Shown here: positions 24,701-36,845 of the stretch, in pieces | Layout of the letters: the number at the start of each line of letters is the position of its first letter | Position numbering within the stretch: position 1 is the stretch's first letter | Source of the DNA: Apus apus | Lineage: Eukaryota; Chordata; Aves; Apodiformes; Apodidae | Assembly (NCBI RefSeq): GCF_020740795.1 | Contig: NC_067312.1 | Coordinates: 59,024,405-59,088,404 of the forward strand | Length of the DNA stretch: 64,000 bases | Reading direction: 5' to 3' | Translations under genes and position numbers: made by a program | Notes under the pieces: model-generated | What the model saw: the letters and a program-made list of their open reading frames with translations, nothing else | Told to the model about the DNA's origin: nothing | Databases searched by the model: none

Positions 24701-27700
24701 GCCTAATGACTTCTAAGTCTGATTTTAATAAAACTTGGCAGTTGGAAGAGATCATAAACATCCAAAATACTTGCTGAAACAAGCCACGAGGGTGCAACAG
24801 AGTGAAAGTTCGCTGATAATGTGGTGAGGCATTTGTAGCTAGGCATCAAAGTATGAGGGGGAGGAAGGATTTTAAGAGCCCTGTATTCTTAGAAGAAAAT
24901 TAAGGTTCTCAGAGAGCACAGCAGAATCCAGGAAAGGGTGTGAACATGGATCAAATTAATCCTTTGCATCACTGATTTGCTTCAGTTTGATCTAGTTTTC
25001 CAGGACCATGCTGAGGTCAGTGGTTTAGCCATATGGGTAGCATCAGCTGCTGACAGGGGGCAACTGCCCCTCACCTGAAGAGCAGCATGTGGTCATGCCC
25101 AGCAGTGCAGGGCTGTATCCACCTGGAAATGGCTGTTCCCTGGTCCAAGGCAAAACACAGCCCCTCAGAATGCATGGCTTTATGGAGTTAAAGGTGGCTG
25201 GGACAATAGAGATGCAGGAGCTGGTCTAGCCCTTTTGAGGATGACTGTGTGAAGCTTCAAAAGCTCTCTTCTGCCCAGGGAGAGCACAGAGAAACACAGC
25301 AGCTCTTCTTTCAGCCTATCCTCAAGCATGCATCATGTTGTCGGCTTCTCCAGGGAGAGTGGGAGTTTGGGCTTGTGACCTCACTCTTCAGTGTGGTCGT
25401 GGCAGCCCTGAGCATCCCTGGGGTGAGCAGCAGGCCCCATCCGAGCAGCCTCGGACTGCACTGGGATGAAGCCCACAGCCCCAGGCTGTTCACGAGAGCA
25501 AAAACGACTCAGTCCTGTTCCCCAGGGCATGGAACCGGTTCCTGGGATGAGCGCGGCTCGGGCAGGAAGGAGGCCAGTTGAGCAGCAGGGAGGTGAGGCC
25601 GTGATTCGGGAAAGGACCAGACGAAGAGGGCAGATGGAGAGCTGTGGGCCGCACCCCACGGCGCCTGGGGGGCGGGGGGTGCGGTGGTGGGGTGCCCCGG
25701 TTCACAGGTGCCCTCTGCTGGCACCAGGCGCCCGAAGTGCTGGTGACCGGTCCTGCGCCCGCCTGCAGCCCGGGCTCTGCTGTGCAGCTGCTCTGGGGTT
25801 CAGCTGGCACCGCTCCCGTAACAGAAACTCTGCTTCCACCAGTGCCAGCGGGACAGACACACGGCCCCTCTCCAGCAGAGTGGGGTTGAGAGGGCCCCTC
25901 CAAGACATGGAGAACCCCAGGGATATCCTCAGTGTCTGTCTTTCTCTCCCTGTCTCTCCCTCACTCAGGGGCACGCTGAGTGGGTGGGTGGGCTGTCATC
26001 ACTGGTGTGCGTGTGCACAAAAAACGGGCACATCCCTCATTTCGCAGCACCGCTGTGGCAGCAGTGTGGAGCTGTGGATTTCCACAGGGCAAGGGGCCTA
26101 GGCAAGGACACGGCTGGGTGCTGCGTGCAGGTCACCCTGCCACCGAGCCATGAGGCTGCGTGTCCCGGCTTGGTCCACCGCTCTCAGGATCCTGCTCTGC
26201 AAGATCACCACTTGCTGCTCTCTGGGCTGCACAGCTCTTCTGACAGAGCACTGCTCTAGGAGGAGGGTTGGGAAGAGCTAACTTCAGCTGGAGGGACAGG
26301 TAGCAGGCAAGGCAGGCAGACAGCAGAGGAACAAGTGTGAAGAGGCAGAAAGCTTTGGAGATCCAATAGCAGTATCCAGCTTCCCTTTGCTGAAAGCCCA
26401 GAAGAGTCAAATCAGGAACAGCACTGCCTCTGTGGAAACGAGTCTCATGAGAGGCCAGACAACCGGCTTTGTCTGCAATTTGCAATTCTTATTACTTGAA
26501 ATAAAAGCCTGAAACTGGCCTAGCTTGGCTGAGTGTGAGACTCACATCTGACATCATCTTACAAACCTCTAAGTCTTTTTGCACAGTTTAATTTCCTCTG
26601 CCAACAGCGAATCTTCTTTGCGGGGTGCAGCAATTTGGGAAGGGCAGCAAGCAGCCCTGAAATAGTGAGTGCTGACATAAACCACCCCCTGCTAAGCTCC
26701 TTGCCTCCTGAAAAGTGTTGGTGAGTCCTACAGCAGACTGAGGGTGTCCCATACTTGTGACAGGAAATGTATCTGAGCCTGTATCTCCCTACCAGCCCTA
26801 TGGGACTCATGTCACTTTGCATTTCAGTTGTAGCCAATCCTGTGACAAACATATGTATGAATCTTTTTAAGTGGATGGTGCTGAGCTATGTCTCGTGTCC
26901 TATTTTGTGTGCTCACTTTGGCAGAGAAGTGAATAATCTTCTGCAAGAGTCTCACAGTCAGGCCTGTCAGAGGGAGGTGCCTGCAAAGCTTTGGTGGTGT
27001 GAGGGCTGAGGAGTACCAGACAAAAAAATAACTTCATATGCAGAGAAACTTATCACCAGATAAGAAGCCACATTCTACCTGCAGTTACATTAATCTAAGT
27101 AAGGAAAAACTCCCACCCCTTTCTTAGTTACAGTATTTGGCATTTTTAACCTGAATGGTTCCTTTATCTGTTTTGTTTTACAGCTAGATACCAGGGTTCA
27201 GCCCAAAATATGGTGCCATACACATCCCATTCTAGCCACCAGAATAAGGTTAAATTTTCCTTGGCGAAACGTGGCTCTAGAGCCAGCTAAGGTGATGTCA
27301 CTGCAGCTCTTGCTCAGTTCCATGAAAGGCTCACCATGTGACTACTTCTGTAACAGTAACACACACCCTGAATCATGTCTTACAGCAATTTAAATTTAAT
27401 CTTTATGCACTGCTTTGCCTCCTGGGACAGTGAGTGGCAAGAACAGCACCTGTCCCGAGGTGCCAGGACCTGGCTGGATACTTGAGACGTACATATTCCA
27501 GAGCAGAATCTGGGATAAAGGTTACACACAAAGAGGTGGTTTGGTGCCACTGTTGAGCTCATTTTGTTTGACAGGTTCACAAAGGAGAAACTTTGCATTA
27601 AGACCTGGCTACTCAAGAGTAAGCTGCTTCCAGGACTTCTAGTTCTGCTGTGATCCACCAGAACAGAAGTAGGTGGCTAGAGTGTGAGAGTAAAAAATAT

Positions 27701-30540
27701 AGCAAAGATGTGAGTTAACAGAAGATATTGCTATCTCAACATAAATTAGATGACTCAGAGAGAAATTTGCTCTGTAAACTGCAAGGTTCACTCTGCTGCT
27801 TTCAGGAGGAATAGAAATCAAAAACTGCTGAAATGTGCTGGAAGGAACAGGATGCATTTCACTGGGAGTGACGTTGCCCTGCTGTTCCATGATATTTATT
27901 GTGGCTCCCTCCTGGTGTTAATTTGTACATATCCAAGTGCCTGCACAATCATTGTATAAACAGTGCACTGCACAATGTTTCATTCTTTGAATGTTCTTCA
28001 GATGGAAGCTGCTACCCTGGACGTGTAGAGGAAAATGGATAGAAATGTGAATGTTACCAAAAGCGAAGGTTGGCCAGGTCTAATTTGGTGACCCTGCTGC
28101 CAAAGATGCACACAAATGCAGCATCACTGAACAACACCCTCTCTGTGCATGGAAAAAAAATAAAAAGTCTTCTCTGATTCTCTTGCATTGCATTCCTGTT
28201 TACATTAATTCATCCTGAGGTAGTTTTGGGTACTCTAGCAACTGCTAGACTGGGAAGTCCAGGCTTTCCCCGCAAAAGCCAGGGACCTTCTCCACAAATG
28301 CTTGCCAAGAGCACCTCTCACTTTGAAGACTGGCATATCTGCTGCCTTCTTTCCTCCAGCATGGTGCAGGATGACAGCATTCAGTCCTACAGAGGATGGA
28401 AACAGCAATGCTGAGAAAGAAGAAAATATAAAACACTGAGGCCCAGTACAGGCTTGTTCATCCAGAAACAAACTACAAGGAGAAAGAGACTTCAAAATCA
28501 AGTATTTTTTTGTAAATTACACTGGGTGCAAGTTCCCAGATTAAAAAGTGCAAACATCAGTATGCTTGGAACAGCTGATATACTTACCCTTGCTGCCAGC
28601 ATCCAGGTTAACTGTGTCAGCTCAGGGTAGATGTACACAGTCTTGCAGTGATCCCAGCTCAGCTAGCTCAGAGCTCTGCCCATCTGGGCTGGGCACACAG
28701 CCTAACACCAGCACGGTGTCTTGCTTTACCCTGTGTTGAGAATCTACTGTTGAAAAAGTAAATATGTGGTTTTCTGCAGCTTTATCTGCTGCACTGAGGA
28801 GTTGGACACCTGTCCCCCATGTGGAAGCATGTGGGAAAAGGAAGATCAACACCATCCTTAAGCTGCCAAGGAGCTGCAGGGTGTTTGCAAACTGCAGGTG
28901 CACTCAGAGCGTGTCTTTCAATCCAGGGGTCCAAACAGGCAGAAGAAAACCTGAGGAAGAGGAGAGGCAGGTATGTTTGGATTAAGGTGAGCTGCAGCAA
29001 CTCCTGCCCAGCTGCAGTGACTCCAACTGGCAGCTGAAGCAGGGGAAAGGGTGAGCAATGGATAGTCCCCCAAGCCTGCTGCACCTCTGAGGCCCAGCTC
29101 ACAGCCTGGCTTGGCAGGGAGCTAGCTCTGATCTTCTCCAGGTCAATTCCACCTTGGCCTTGTCCCCTCTGCTGTTGGGAGTGTCAGCAGGCAGGAGAAC
29201 TCATTTGTGTACTTACCTTGTTTTGCATTCTCGCAGCTGAAGATGTAATGGTGAAATTTTTTAATCATCAAAGAAATAATGAACATTAATCACTGCCTGC
29301 TATGTGGGAGTATTCACCCACATTAAGGTAGCAGAAGGTGTGGTCTGGATCCAGAAAGTCTGGTGAAACACCCGGGAAGTGGTGAAGGCTGATCCCTGAC
29401 CTAGTTATGCAGGGAGACCTCCCCAGATGTGAGGTTTTTGTTTCCCTGTATATCTAAAGGAAAACCTCTGGTCACCTGTGATTCTGCTTGCCTTTTTTTT
29501 TTTTTTTTCTTCACAAAAAAGAACAAATTGGTCTTTCTTCCTCTTTCTTGTGGGGAAACCACAGGTGAGAGAGAGGAGAGGCAGAACAGAGACTATCATA
29601 AACTCTGTAAAATTCATCTGGAGGAAGGGAGTGAGCTAAGGATGAAAATTACTGTAGTACTTGCTCTCCTCTTTTTGGCTTGCCCCCTTGTGCGAGACTG
29701 CAGGCTCTGGGCTTGGGCTGCACAAGCAGGGCAGTGCTCTGTTCCAGAGGCACTGTGGTGTTACTGGGTCCCTGGCATTTGCTGGCATGCAAAAGCCCTG
29801 GAAGGAGCAGCTGAACAGGAGTTAATATATCAGTGTAAGCACAGCAAGCCAGGAGTCTGAGAACAGCTGTGAAATCCAGGAAAGGCAACAGATAACAGCA
29901 AGGAATGGGCAGGTGCTGGGTGGAGCAGTGACGACACCAAGGCCACACCACAGATAAGGCCTCCAAACAGACATGAGGCAAGAGTGATGTGATGCAATCA
30001 GGACTGGCCTCCTGCCATGGGTGCCCAGCCAAATGGAAAGCCTGCAAACAGCCCCGTGGTCACCCAGGAGGCAAAGGCATGATAAGGGCTCACTACGTGA
30101 TGAGTGATCCTGGGCGGGCACCATGGACACAGGCAGGTGGGTAGGTGGTGAGGCTGTGGGAACAAGCACAAGGGCAGGAGCAATGCCATGAGGATACAAC
30201 CTAGAGATCAGATTTGGAAGTAGAAGTCTCCTTCCTTGTCATCACTGTCTCCAGCAGAGTTTCTCTTGCCTTACTGACAGTCACACTCAGTCTCAGGCTC
30301 TGCAGGAGAGCTTGGCACTTTCATACCTGCCCCTTCTGCCTTCTTGAAGGGCTGTGGCTGACAGCGGTGTGGGAAGGAGGCAGCAGAGCCAGGACCCTTG
30401 CTTCTGTCCCAGAAGAAGCTGCAGAGGATTTCCAAGGCAGCCCCAGATACAGGGGATGGGGAGCTGCTTCCCACATGCTGCTATACTGCTAGGGGCCTAG
30501 GACCCCCGAGATGCCCTTCTTTGTGACAGGTGGAGGAGCA
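21771..30540. other. Intergenic region between B4GALT1 and SPINK4 (left part)
   Basis: No coding exon could be supported. A minus-strand frame around 22159-22470 is open for 104 codons, but the same frame upstream is full of stops and no family was recognised. The stretch near 25.5-25.95 kb is moderately CpG-rich and holds a CTCF-like motif. An unspliced antisense or noncoding RNA cannot be excluded. Confidence 0.6.
25708..25721 (-). promoter_or_regulatory. CTCF-like binding motif
   Basis: The minus strand reads CCAGCAGAGGGCAC, which fits every position of the CTCF core CCASYAGRKGGCRS. It lies in a locally GC-rich patch. Its orientation is the same as the motif at 54217-54230. Occupancy is inferred, not shown. 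Confidence 0.55.
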
Positions 30541-30544
30541 AATC

Positions 30545-31070
30545 CCAGGCTCAACTGTGTGACTGTCTCTGACATAGCCGGAGCTGTGTGGCCAACATGA
30601 GGGAAAGCTCCATAGTGGAGAAGGACCTGGGGGTGCTGGTTGAGAGCTGACTTTACATGAACCAGGTGGCCAAGAAGGCCAGCGGCATCCTGGTCTGCAT
30701 CAGGAACAGCGTGACCAGCAGGAGTAGAGAGGTGATGGTGCCCCTGTACTTGGCACTGGTGAGGCTGCACCTTGAGTACTGTGTGCAGTTCCGGGCCCCT
30801 CACTGCAAGAAGGAAGTGGAGTTGCTTGGGCGTGTCCAGAGAGGAGCTACCAAACTGGTGAAAGGTCTGGAGAATAAGCCCTGTGAGGAGAAGCTGAGGG
30901 AACTGGGATTGTTTAGGTTGAAGAAGAGGAGGCTGAGGCGAGACCTCATTGCTCTCTACAACTACCTGAAAAGAGGTTGTAGGGAGGTGGGAGTTGGCCT
31001 CTTCACTCAAGTGAGTGAAGGACTGGAGTTTGTGCCTCTTGCTTCTTATTCTGTGATCTGGCACTACTAA
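30545..31070 (+). mobile_element. CR1 LINE fragment (3' part of ORF2)
   Basis: Plus-strand translation gives the typical CR1 reverse-transcriptase tail, including [26 protein letters not shown] and [20 protein letters not shown]. The copy is 5'-truncated and ends in coding-derived sequence without a clear ATTCTATG tail. It is a dead fragment. Confidence 0.9.
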
Positions 31071-31084
31071 GAAGAGGTTGGCTC

Positions 31085-31180
31085 CATCAACTACCCTACT
31101 AGGAGCTGTAGGCTGCTATCAGATCCCCCTTTGGCCTCCCCTGTACTAGACTAAACAAGCCCAACAGGCCCCCATGTGCT
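31085..31180 (-). mobile_element. Short CR1 fragment in opposite orientation
   Basis: The sequence around GACTAAACAAGCCCAACAG resembles the reverse complement of the CR1 ORF2 segment encoding the GLFSLEKRR region, so it runs opposite to the adjacent copy. It is short and diverged. Confidence 0.5.
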
Positions 31181-32452
31181 TCAGGAGCAACCGCTAATGC
31201 AGTTAAATATTTACTTTAGTTGAGGGATTTCCAAAGTGGAATAATAATAAAAGCCAAAGGTTATTGAACTGTGTAAACTCCATGAAGAGGGAATATAAAA
31301 CATGTGCACAGCCACCTCAGTAGAGTGAAGGAGTAGTTCTGCAAGGGAACTCTGAATTATTCACCTTCCCCCTCCCAAAACTCAGTCACAGCCCTGCTGA
31401 TTTGGGTGGAAGGACCCCCCATGGCTAAGGATGGAAGCCCATACACCTCTGGCCACAGGGGAAGCTCACCAAGCTGTTTCCTCTTGTCTCAGCTGGCTGG
31501 GACCAGCATATACCTTCCTAAGCCTCAGGTAAGACTGTGAGGAAGAAATGTCCTGAGCATGGTCACGGTCAGCTCCTCAGCAAGTGCAAATGTGTGTGTC
31601 AGCCAGCTGGTGGTTTCTGTAGGATACCTACCTTACAGCTACCCCTTGGCACCCAGCACCTTCTACCCACTACAGGGTGAAGGAGGTCCTCTGTCACTTC
31701 TGGCCCAGACTTCATTTTGGCAAGTCTGTCCCAAAGGAGACACTGGTTTTTAGCTACAGCACCAACTTTCCACCCACTGGTTTTCTTTTCCATCCTTCAC
31801 CCTTCACCAATGGATGTTGATTTACCAGAGGAAGGTGGGGATAGATGTGGAAAATTCAGCTTCTTAGAAAGAGATGAGGAGGATGGGAAGACTGATGTTG
31901 GACACTCAGTTTTATAGGCAAGGTAGCTGGCATCTTCTGGGGTTGTGACACTTGTCAAAAAGTCATTCACTGAAGAGTTGGTGTTCCTTACCACTGAGGG
32001 TCCTCTCTAGCTTTTGTCCCCTCCCTGCTGTATGTGCCACCTCTGTGTATTTAAACTAGGTATCCATGCACATAGCCCTCTTCCATCACACTAAATCTTA
32101 TGACAAAGATTATTTTGCTCTGTCAATCTGAGCTTCAACCCTTAATGTGACCAAGCTGGTGAGCTGAGCAAGGTATTAAATTGCCCATGATGATGGGTAG
32201 AGGAACAGAGACAGTGGCTGCACCTGCAACTCCCTGCTGCCACTCAGCTAAATTTTATTGCCTCCAGCCCCTCTGCACCCCCAGCCTGTCCTGTCCCACC
32301 CAGTGGTGAGGTGGGCTTGACAGCCTAACAGCAGGTCTCCTTTGTGCTTGAGATCCCCATTCTACGGTCCTACCCAGTGGGTCAGGCAGCTGAGTATCTT
32401 CCTGGCCAGGTCTCACAGGATAATGCTCAGGCCACAGCCCAGTCACCCAAAC
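31181..32452. other. Unique intergenic sequence upstream of SPINK4
   Basis: No exon, RNA gene or recognised repeat was seen between the two CR1 clusters. Confidence 0.6.
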
Positions 32453-33375
32453 AGAATCATAGAATCATAGAATCATTAAGGTTGGAAGGGACCTTAAAGA
32501 TCATCAAGTTCCAACCTCCCTGCCATGAGCAGGGAACCCTACCACTAGACCAGGTTGCACAAAACCTCGTCCAACCTGGCCTTAAAAACCTCCAGGGATG
32601 GGCATCAACAACCTCCCTGGGCAACCCATTCCAGCTCCTCACCACCCTTAGAGTGAAGAATTTCTTCCTAAGATCTAACCTAAATCTCCCTTGTCTCAGT
32701 TTAAAGCCATTATCCCTTGTCCTATCACTATCTTATCTGATGAAAATCCCCTCCCCAGCTTTCCTGTAGCACCTTTCAAGTACTGGAAGGTGCTATAAGG
32801 TCTCCCTGGACCCTTCTCTTTTCTAGGCTGAACAGCCCCAACTCTCTCAGCCTGTCTTCATAGCAGAGGTGCTCCAGGCTTTTGATCATCTTGGTGGCCC
32901 TTCTCTGGACCCTCTCCAGCAGGTCTGTATCTTTCTTGTGCTTAGGGCACCAGAACTGTACACAGTATTCCAGGTGGGGTCTGACCAGAGCAGAGTAGAG
33001 GGGCAGAATCCCCTCCCTGGCCCTGCTGGCCACACTTCTTTTGATGCAGCCCAGGACACAATTGGCTCTCTGGGCTCCAGCTCACATCGTGGCTCATGTC
33101 GAGCTTCTCATCTACTACCACCCCCAAGTCCTTCTCTTCAGACTGCTCCCCAGCCATTCTTCCCCCACCCTGTATTTGTGCCTGGGGTTACACCAACCCA
33201 GGCGCAGGACCTTGCACTTGGCCTTGTTGAACTTCATGAGGTTGGCCCTGGCCCACCTCTCCAGCCTGTCAAGGTCCCTCTGGATGGGGCATCCGTTCCC
33301 TCTAAGGTGTTAACCACACCACACAGCTTGGTATCATCAGCAAAATTGCTGATGATACACTCAATCCCTACCTGA
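32453..33375 (-). mobile_element. CR1 LINE fragment, minus strand, with intact 3' tail
   Basis: The plus strand begins with AATCATAGAATCATAG, the reverse complement of the CR1 terminal repeat, so the 3' end is at 32453. Minus-strand translation gives [29 protein letters not shown] and [10 protein letters not shown] of CR1 ORF2. It is about 920 bases long and 5'-truncated at about 33375, only 340 bases upstream of the SPINK4 TATA box. The frame is not continuous. Confidence 0.93.
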
Positions 33376-33716
33376 ATATCCTGATTTTCCCATGTGAAAC
33401 CTTCCAGCAGAGTGGAGACATCTGCCTTGTATGAATTACAGCAGCTGCCAAGCTGGAAGTCTGGTTTGGATTAAAAAGACCAGACGTAAGGTGGCAGAGA
33501 AGAGCAGCATTGCACAACACAGACTTTACTGAAAAGGGCTGTAAAGCAGCCTCCAGCACCCAAAGCTGTCAGGTGACTCTGGAGTGGTTTATCAGCTTCC
33601 TGAGAGTGCCCAAGTGATTCCTCTGGGTGAACAGTCCAGCTGTTCCCAGCACAGATCAAAAGCTGCTCAAAATGCTGCTTTTCCCAGTGCCACTGAGATA
33701 AGCCAGTCCCCTGCCC

Positions 33717-33722
33717 TATAAA
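33717..33722 (+). promoter_or_regulatory. SPINK4: TATA box of SPINK4
   Basis: TATAAA within CCCTATAAAGG lies 54 bases before the SPINK4 ATG. This predicts transcription start near 33745-33750 and a 5' leader of only about 20-25 bases, typical of a secreted-inhibitor gene with tissue-restricted expression. Confidence 0.8.
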
Positions 33723-33770
33723 GGCAGCCACGAGCAGAGCAAGGTACGCTAGACTTTGTCTGAAGCAGCC

Positions 33771-33831
33771 ATGCCTGTGAGGGAGCTGCTGGTGGTGGCA
33801 GTGGCGCTGGTGACTCTCGTTGCTGCTGGTG
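33771..33831 (+). CDS. SPINK4: SPINK4 exon 1 (signal peptide)
   Basis: The ATG is in a good context (GCAGCCATGC). The exon encodes 20 residues plus one base and ends at a strong GTAAGT donor. Confidence 0.94.
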
Positions 33832-36746
33832 GTAAGTCCGCTCTGCCAGCCTATCCTTGGTGATAGGCTGGGAACCATGGAGGGACCAAAGCTGGATGGG
33901 AGGGCAGAAAGGCCCAGAAACTCCGGTTTGGAGAGGGGGTAAGGAGGACAAGCCAAAACACAGTGGCAGCATGGTGGAGAAGGACTGGAGAGAACACGCT
34001 GTGCCTTATTAGCAGTTTGGGACGAGGGTTAGGGACTGGTGCATCGGCTGTGCTGCACCTGGGAGAGGGATGGGACAGGGGGACAGCCTGTGATGTGAAT
34101 GGGAACCGGGATCTGGGAAGACAGCATGTGCACCGGAGTGACAGGTACAGTTGTTTCTGCCTCCATGAGCACCTGCAAGCCTTTGCAAGAGCACTGCACA
34201 CTCAGAATATTCAGGTGGGAAGCAGCTGTTTGTAGGCTCTTTAAAATTTGTGCTACCTAGGTGCATGTCTTGAGCATCCTGCAGCAGCCTCTGTGCAAGA
34301 CCTTAGGTCCCAGGACATTCATGCTCCACACAGATGGACTGTGAACTGTTGCTACTGCTCTACCTAACTGCAGAAAAGGAAGCCAGCAAATGCAGCTCTC
34401 CCTGGAGGTGACTTGTCCAGCTATGTGGTGGACAGTCTCAGCCGTACCCAGCAGTACCAGCCTCAGCCCTCTGCAGATACTCCATGTCCATATGCAGCAC
34501 TGCATGGGTTCACCTTTGCTGAGATATATTGAATGCCCTATGGAGCTCCTGGTCTAGAGACTGGGAGAAAGTGCTGTCAGGACAGAGATTAGGAGTGGGA
34601 ACAAGCATTCCCAGCTTTGTCCCAGCTGGCTCAGCTGCTGCTGGAGGCTGTGCACTGTGCTGCGGGGAGGGTGGGAGGTGGCATGCAGCAAACTGATATC
34701 CCTTCACGAGACCCACACAAATGATCTAGGTCCTGAGTGGGCCCTGCACAAGCTGGCCTTCTCTTTGGTTTGGACATGACACTCTCTGTTCCTGCCACCG
34801 GTCACAGGTGTGCCACACTCATGTGTCTCTGCTCTGTTTCAGGGGAAGACCTGAACAAAGGGAATGGCCTGAGAAAGGTAAGACATTGCTGGTTTTCCTT
34901 TTTCATGGCATGAGATGGGATTTAGTGCCTAGCATGCCTGGGAGAAATGCTGTTCCTAGCAATCATATCCAGCCACATGGGTTCTAGAGCTTCAGCATCA
35001 AACCGTCATCAAAGCACAGGTTGAGAGTCCCACTGAGGGATGCAGTGTCCTCTTCTTCCTGCTCCCTTGCTCTGTATGCAGGCTCTGCCCTGTCCATGAC
35101 AGCAGGAACCAGGTTGACCAGGCACTTGCTCGTGCCTGGATGCTGTGGGAAGAAGACATGGGTGCTGCTGGCACTGAAATGTGTGCTGCGGTTTCTCCTT
35201 TCCAGCCAGTGTGTGGACACATGGTCGAGCTGCAGGCCTGCCCCCTCCTGTACTTGCCTGTCTGTGGGACTGATGGGAACACCTACTCCAATGAATGTCT
35301 GCTCTGTATGCAGCAAATGTAAGCTCATGTCCTTGGCAGAGACCTCCAGGGGTCTAACTTTGGCTGTCTGAAACTGGATCCTCATCAAATACCTTTGTTC
35401 AGGCTCCTCGATGCCTGGAGAAAGCCATGGCAGACGGGAAGCAGAAGTGTTTCTGCTAGCAAAGTGGAAGAGGGTTTTTTGAAGTCAGCTGAGCTGCGTG
35501 CTGGGCTGTGAAGCCTGTGAGCTTCATCCTCCCGCTCTGACAGTGCCTGTGGGTAGGTGTAGGCATGCCCCCACACCTTCCCTGCAGGTTCCTGCCCCCG
35601 TCCTTGGCACCAGGTTTAGTCACTACTGTGCAGCTGCAGGCTGAGGGATTTAGTTCATTGTGTTGTCAGGGGACTAATCCCATGGAATAGCTGATTATTA
35701 ATCCATTGGATCAGCTTGCTAAATCAGACCACTCTGTTGTTTCATGTTCAGCAGATCCAAGAGGTGAGGTCAGGGATCTGTGGCCAGGAGATGAGTGTTC
35801 ACAAGCTGGCAACAGACCAGAGGATGGATAAGGTCCCACCATGTGTGCTGCCTGAAATTAGAGAAGGGAGAATTGCACTTAAATGTGCAAAAAGGTTGAC
35901 CAGGCATCTAGCCTCGACAGTCAAATAACACCACTAAGTCCTTCAGAGAAACCTCTGTGAATGCAAATGCTCAGCTATGTGTCTCATGACTCTTTTGGCT
36001 GAGTTTCCAGCCTACCACCTTTGGATTAGGGCAGCAGGGACCTCATGAGAAGCATAAGGGTGCTTTGAGGCAGTGCTTTCGTCCAGGTTGGGAAGTGACT
36101 GCCCAGGGTTAGGATCATTTTGAACAAAGGTCACGAGTGCACCTGCATGGCAAAAAAAAACCCAAACTGTTTGCTGGAGGAGAGGCAAGGAGGGTCAGAG
36201 CAGCTGGGTCTGGTGAGTCTGGAGAAGGAGAGGCTTGGGGGGATCTCACAGCAGCCTATGCTGCTAACGAGAGGAAACTACACTCTTCTTGGTGGTAGCA
36301 GGTGATGCAAAACCGGGCTATTGCCAGAGGCAGCAGTTCCAGAGGGTACAAGCTGGACAGAGAGGAAACCCCTTCCCCAGGAGGGTGGTGCATGGAGGTA
36401 TGGAGGGTGTCCATCCTTAGAGGGGAGTGAGTAGGGCTCAGACAGAGCCATGGCCACCATAACCTCACACTGGAGACAGCTCTGCTGTGAGCAGTTTGGG
36501 CTGGAGACCCACCACCAGTATTGCACACTCAGGAAGGGGGTCAGGATGGCTTGCAGTCAGCTTTTTAAACAAGAAAACAAGCAAGCCAATTTTATAATAG
36601 TCAGGTCCATTCCACAGCCTGGACAGGAGCCAAAGCATGATGAAGGGAGGATTTTTCTGAGCTCTTACTCTTTTTTCCTATGTTATTGTAGGAAAACCAG
36701 GCAAGACATCCGGATTTTGAAAGATGGGGAGTGTCAAGCTATCTGA
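33771..36746 (+). CDS. SPINK4: SPINK4, Kazal-type serine protease inhibitor 4
   Basis: Four exons (61 + 35 + 113 + 55 nt) join in frame to an 87-residue protein; human SPINK4 is 86. Residues 1-20 are a signal peptide ([20 protein letters not shown]). The Kazal domain follows with cysteines at 35, 44, 52, 63, 66 and 84. The spacing C-X7-C-X10-C-X2-C and the [13 protein letters not shown] core fix the family. Orthology to SPINK4 rests on the C-terminal likeness ([14 protein letters not shown] against human KTKQDIQIMKDGKC), the PxCxHMVE stretch, and its position beside B4GALT1. Family knowledge: SPINK4 is secreted by gut goblet cells; its protease target is uncertain. The predicted P1 residue is Leu46 (Gln at the aligned human position), which would favour chymotrypsin- or elastase-like enzymes. 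All splice sites are GT/AG and there are no stops, so the gene looks intact. Confidence 0.95.
34843..34877 (+). CDS. SPINK4: SPINK4 exon 2 (short linker)
   Basis: A 35-nt exon between a CTGTTTCAG acceptor and a GTAAGA donor. It encodes [12 protein letters not shown], the linker before the Kazal domain, and leaves phase 0. Confidence 0.9.
35206..35318 (+). CDS. SPINK4: SPINK4 exon 3 (Kazal core)
   Basis: Bounded by a TTTCCAG acceptor and a GTAAGC donor. It encodes [12 protein letters not shown] and the [13 protein letters not shown] core up to the fifth cysteine, including the predicted reactive-site residue Leu46. Confidence 0.96.
36170..36450 (+). mobile_element. Degraded CR1-like fragment in SPINK4 intron 3
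   Basis: Phrases such as CTGGAGAAGGAGAGGCTTGG and a GGTGGTGCATGGAGG-like end resemble the consensus 3' third of CR1 on the plus strand, with many changes. Assignment is by eye. Confidence 0.5.
36692..36746 (+). CDS. SPINK4: SPINK4 exon 4 (last cysteine and stop)
   Basis: It begins after TTATTGTAG and encodes [14 protein letters not shown] followed by three extra residues (QAI) and TGA. Human SPINK4 ends at the final cysteine, so the tail is a small extension. Confidence 0.94.
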
Positions 36747-36839
36747 GCTTTCTGGTAGATTTCCTGAGCCTAGAAACAGGTGATTAATTGATCCTGTGTG
36801 CTTTGTGCTGATTGTACATTTAAGGTAGTGATGGTGAAT

Positions 36840-36845
36840 AATAAA
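36840..36845 (+). terminator. SPINK4: Polyadenylation signal of SPINK4
   Basis: AATAAA lies 94 bases after the SPINK4 stop codon and gives a short 3' UTR. Confidence 0.75.

Larger units (their letters stand above)
33832..36691 (+). other. SPINK4: SPINK4 introns
   Basis: Three introns of 1011, 328 and 1373 nt. The last contains a CR1-like stretch at about 36170-36450. Nothing else was recognised. Confidence 0.85.

Noticed and set aside
30657-31070. 137-codon frame resembling a reverse transcriptase
   Set aside because: It is the 3' part of a CR1 LINE, not a host gene; annotated as a mobile element.
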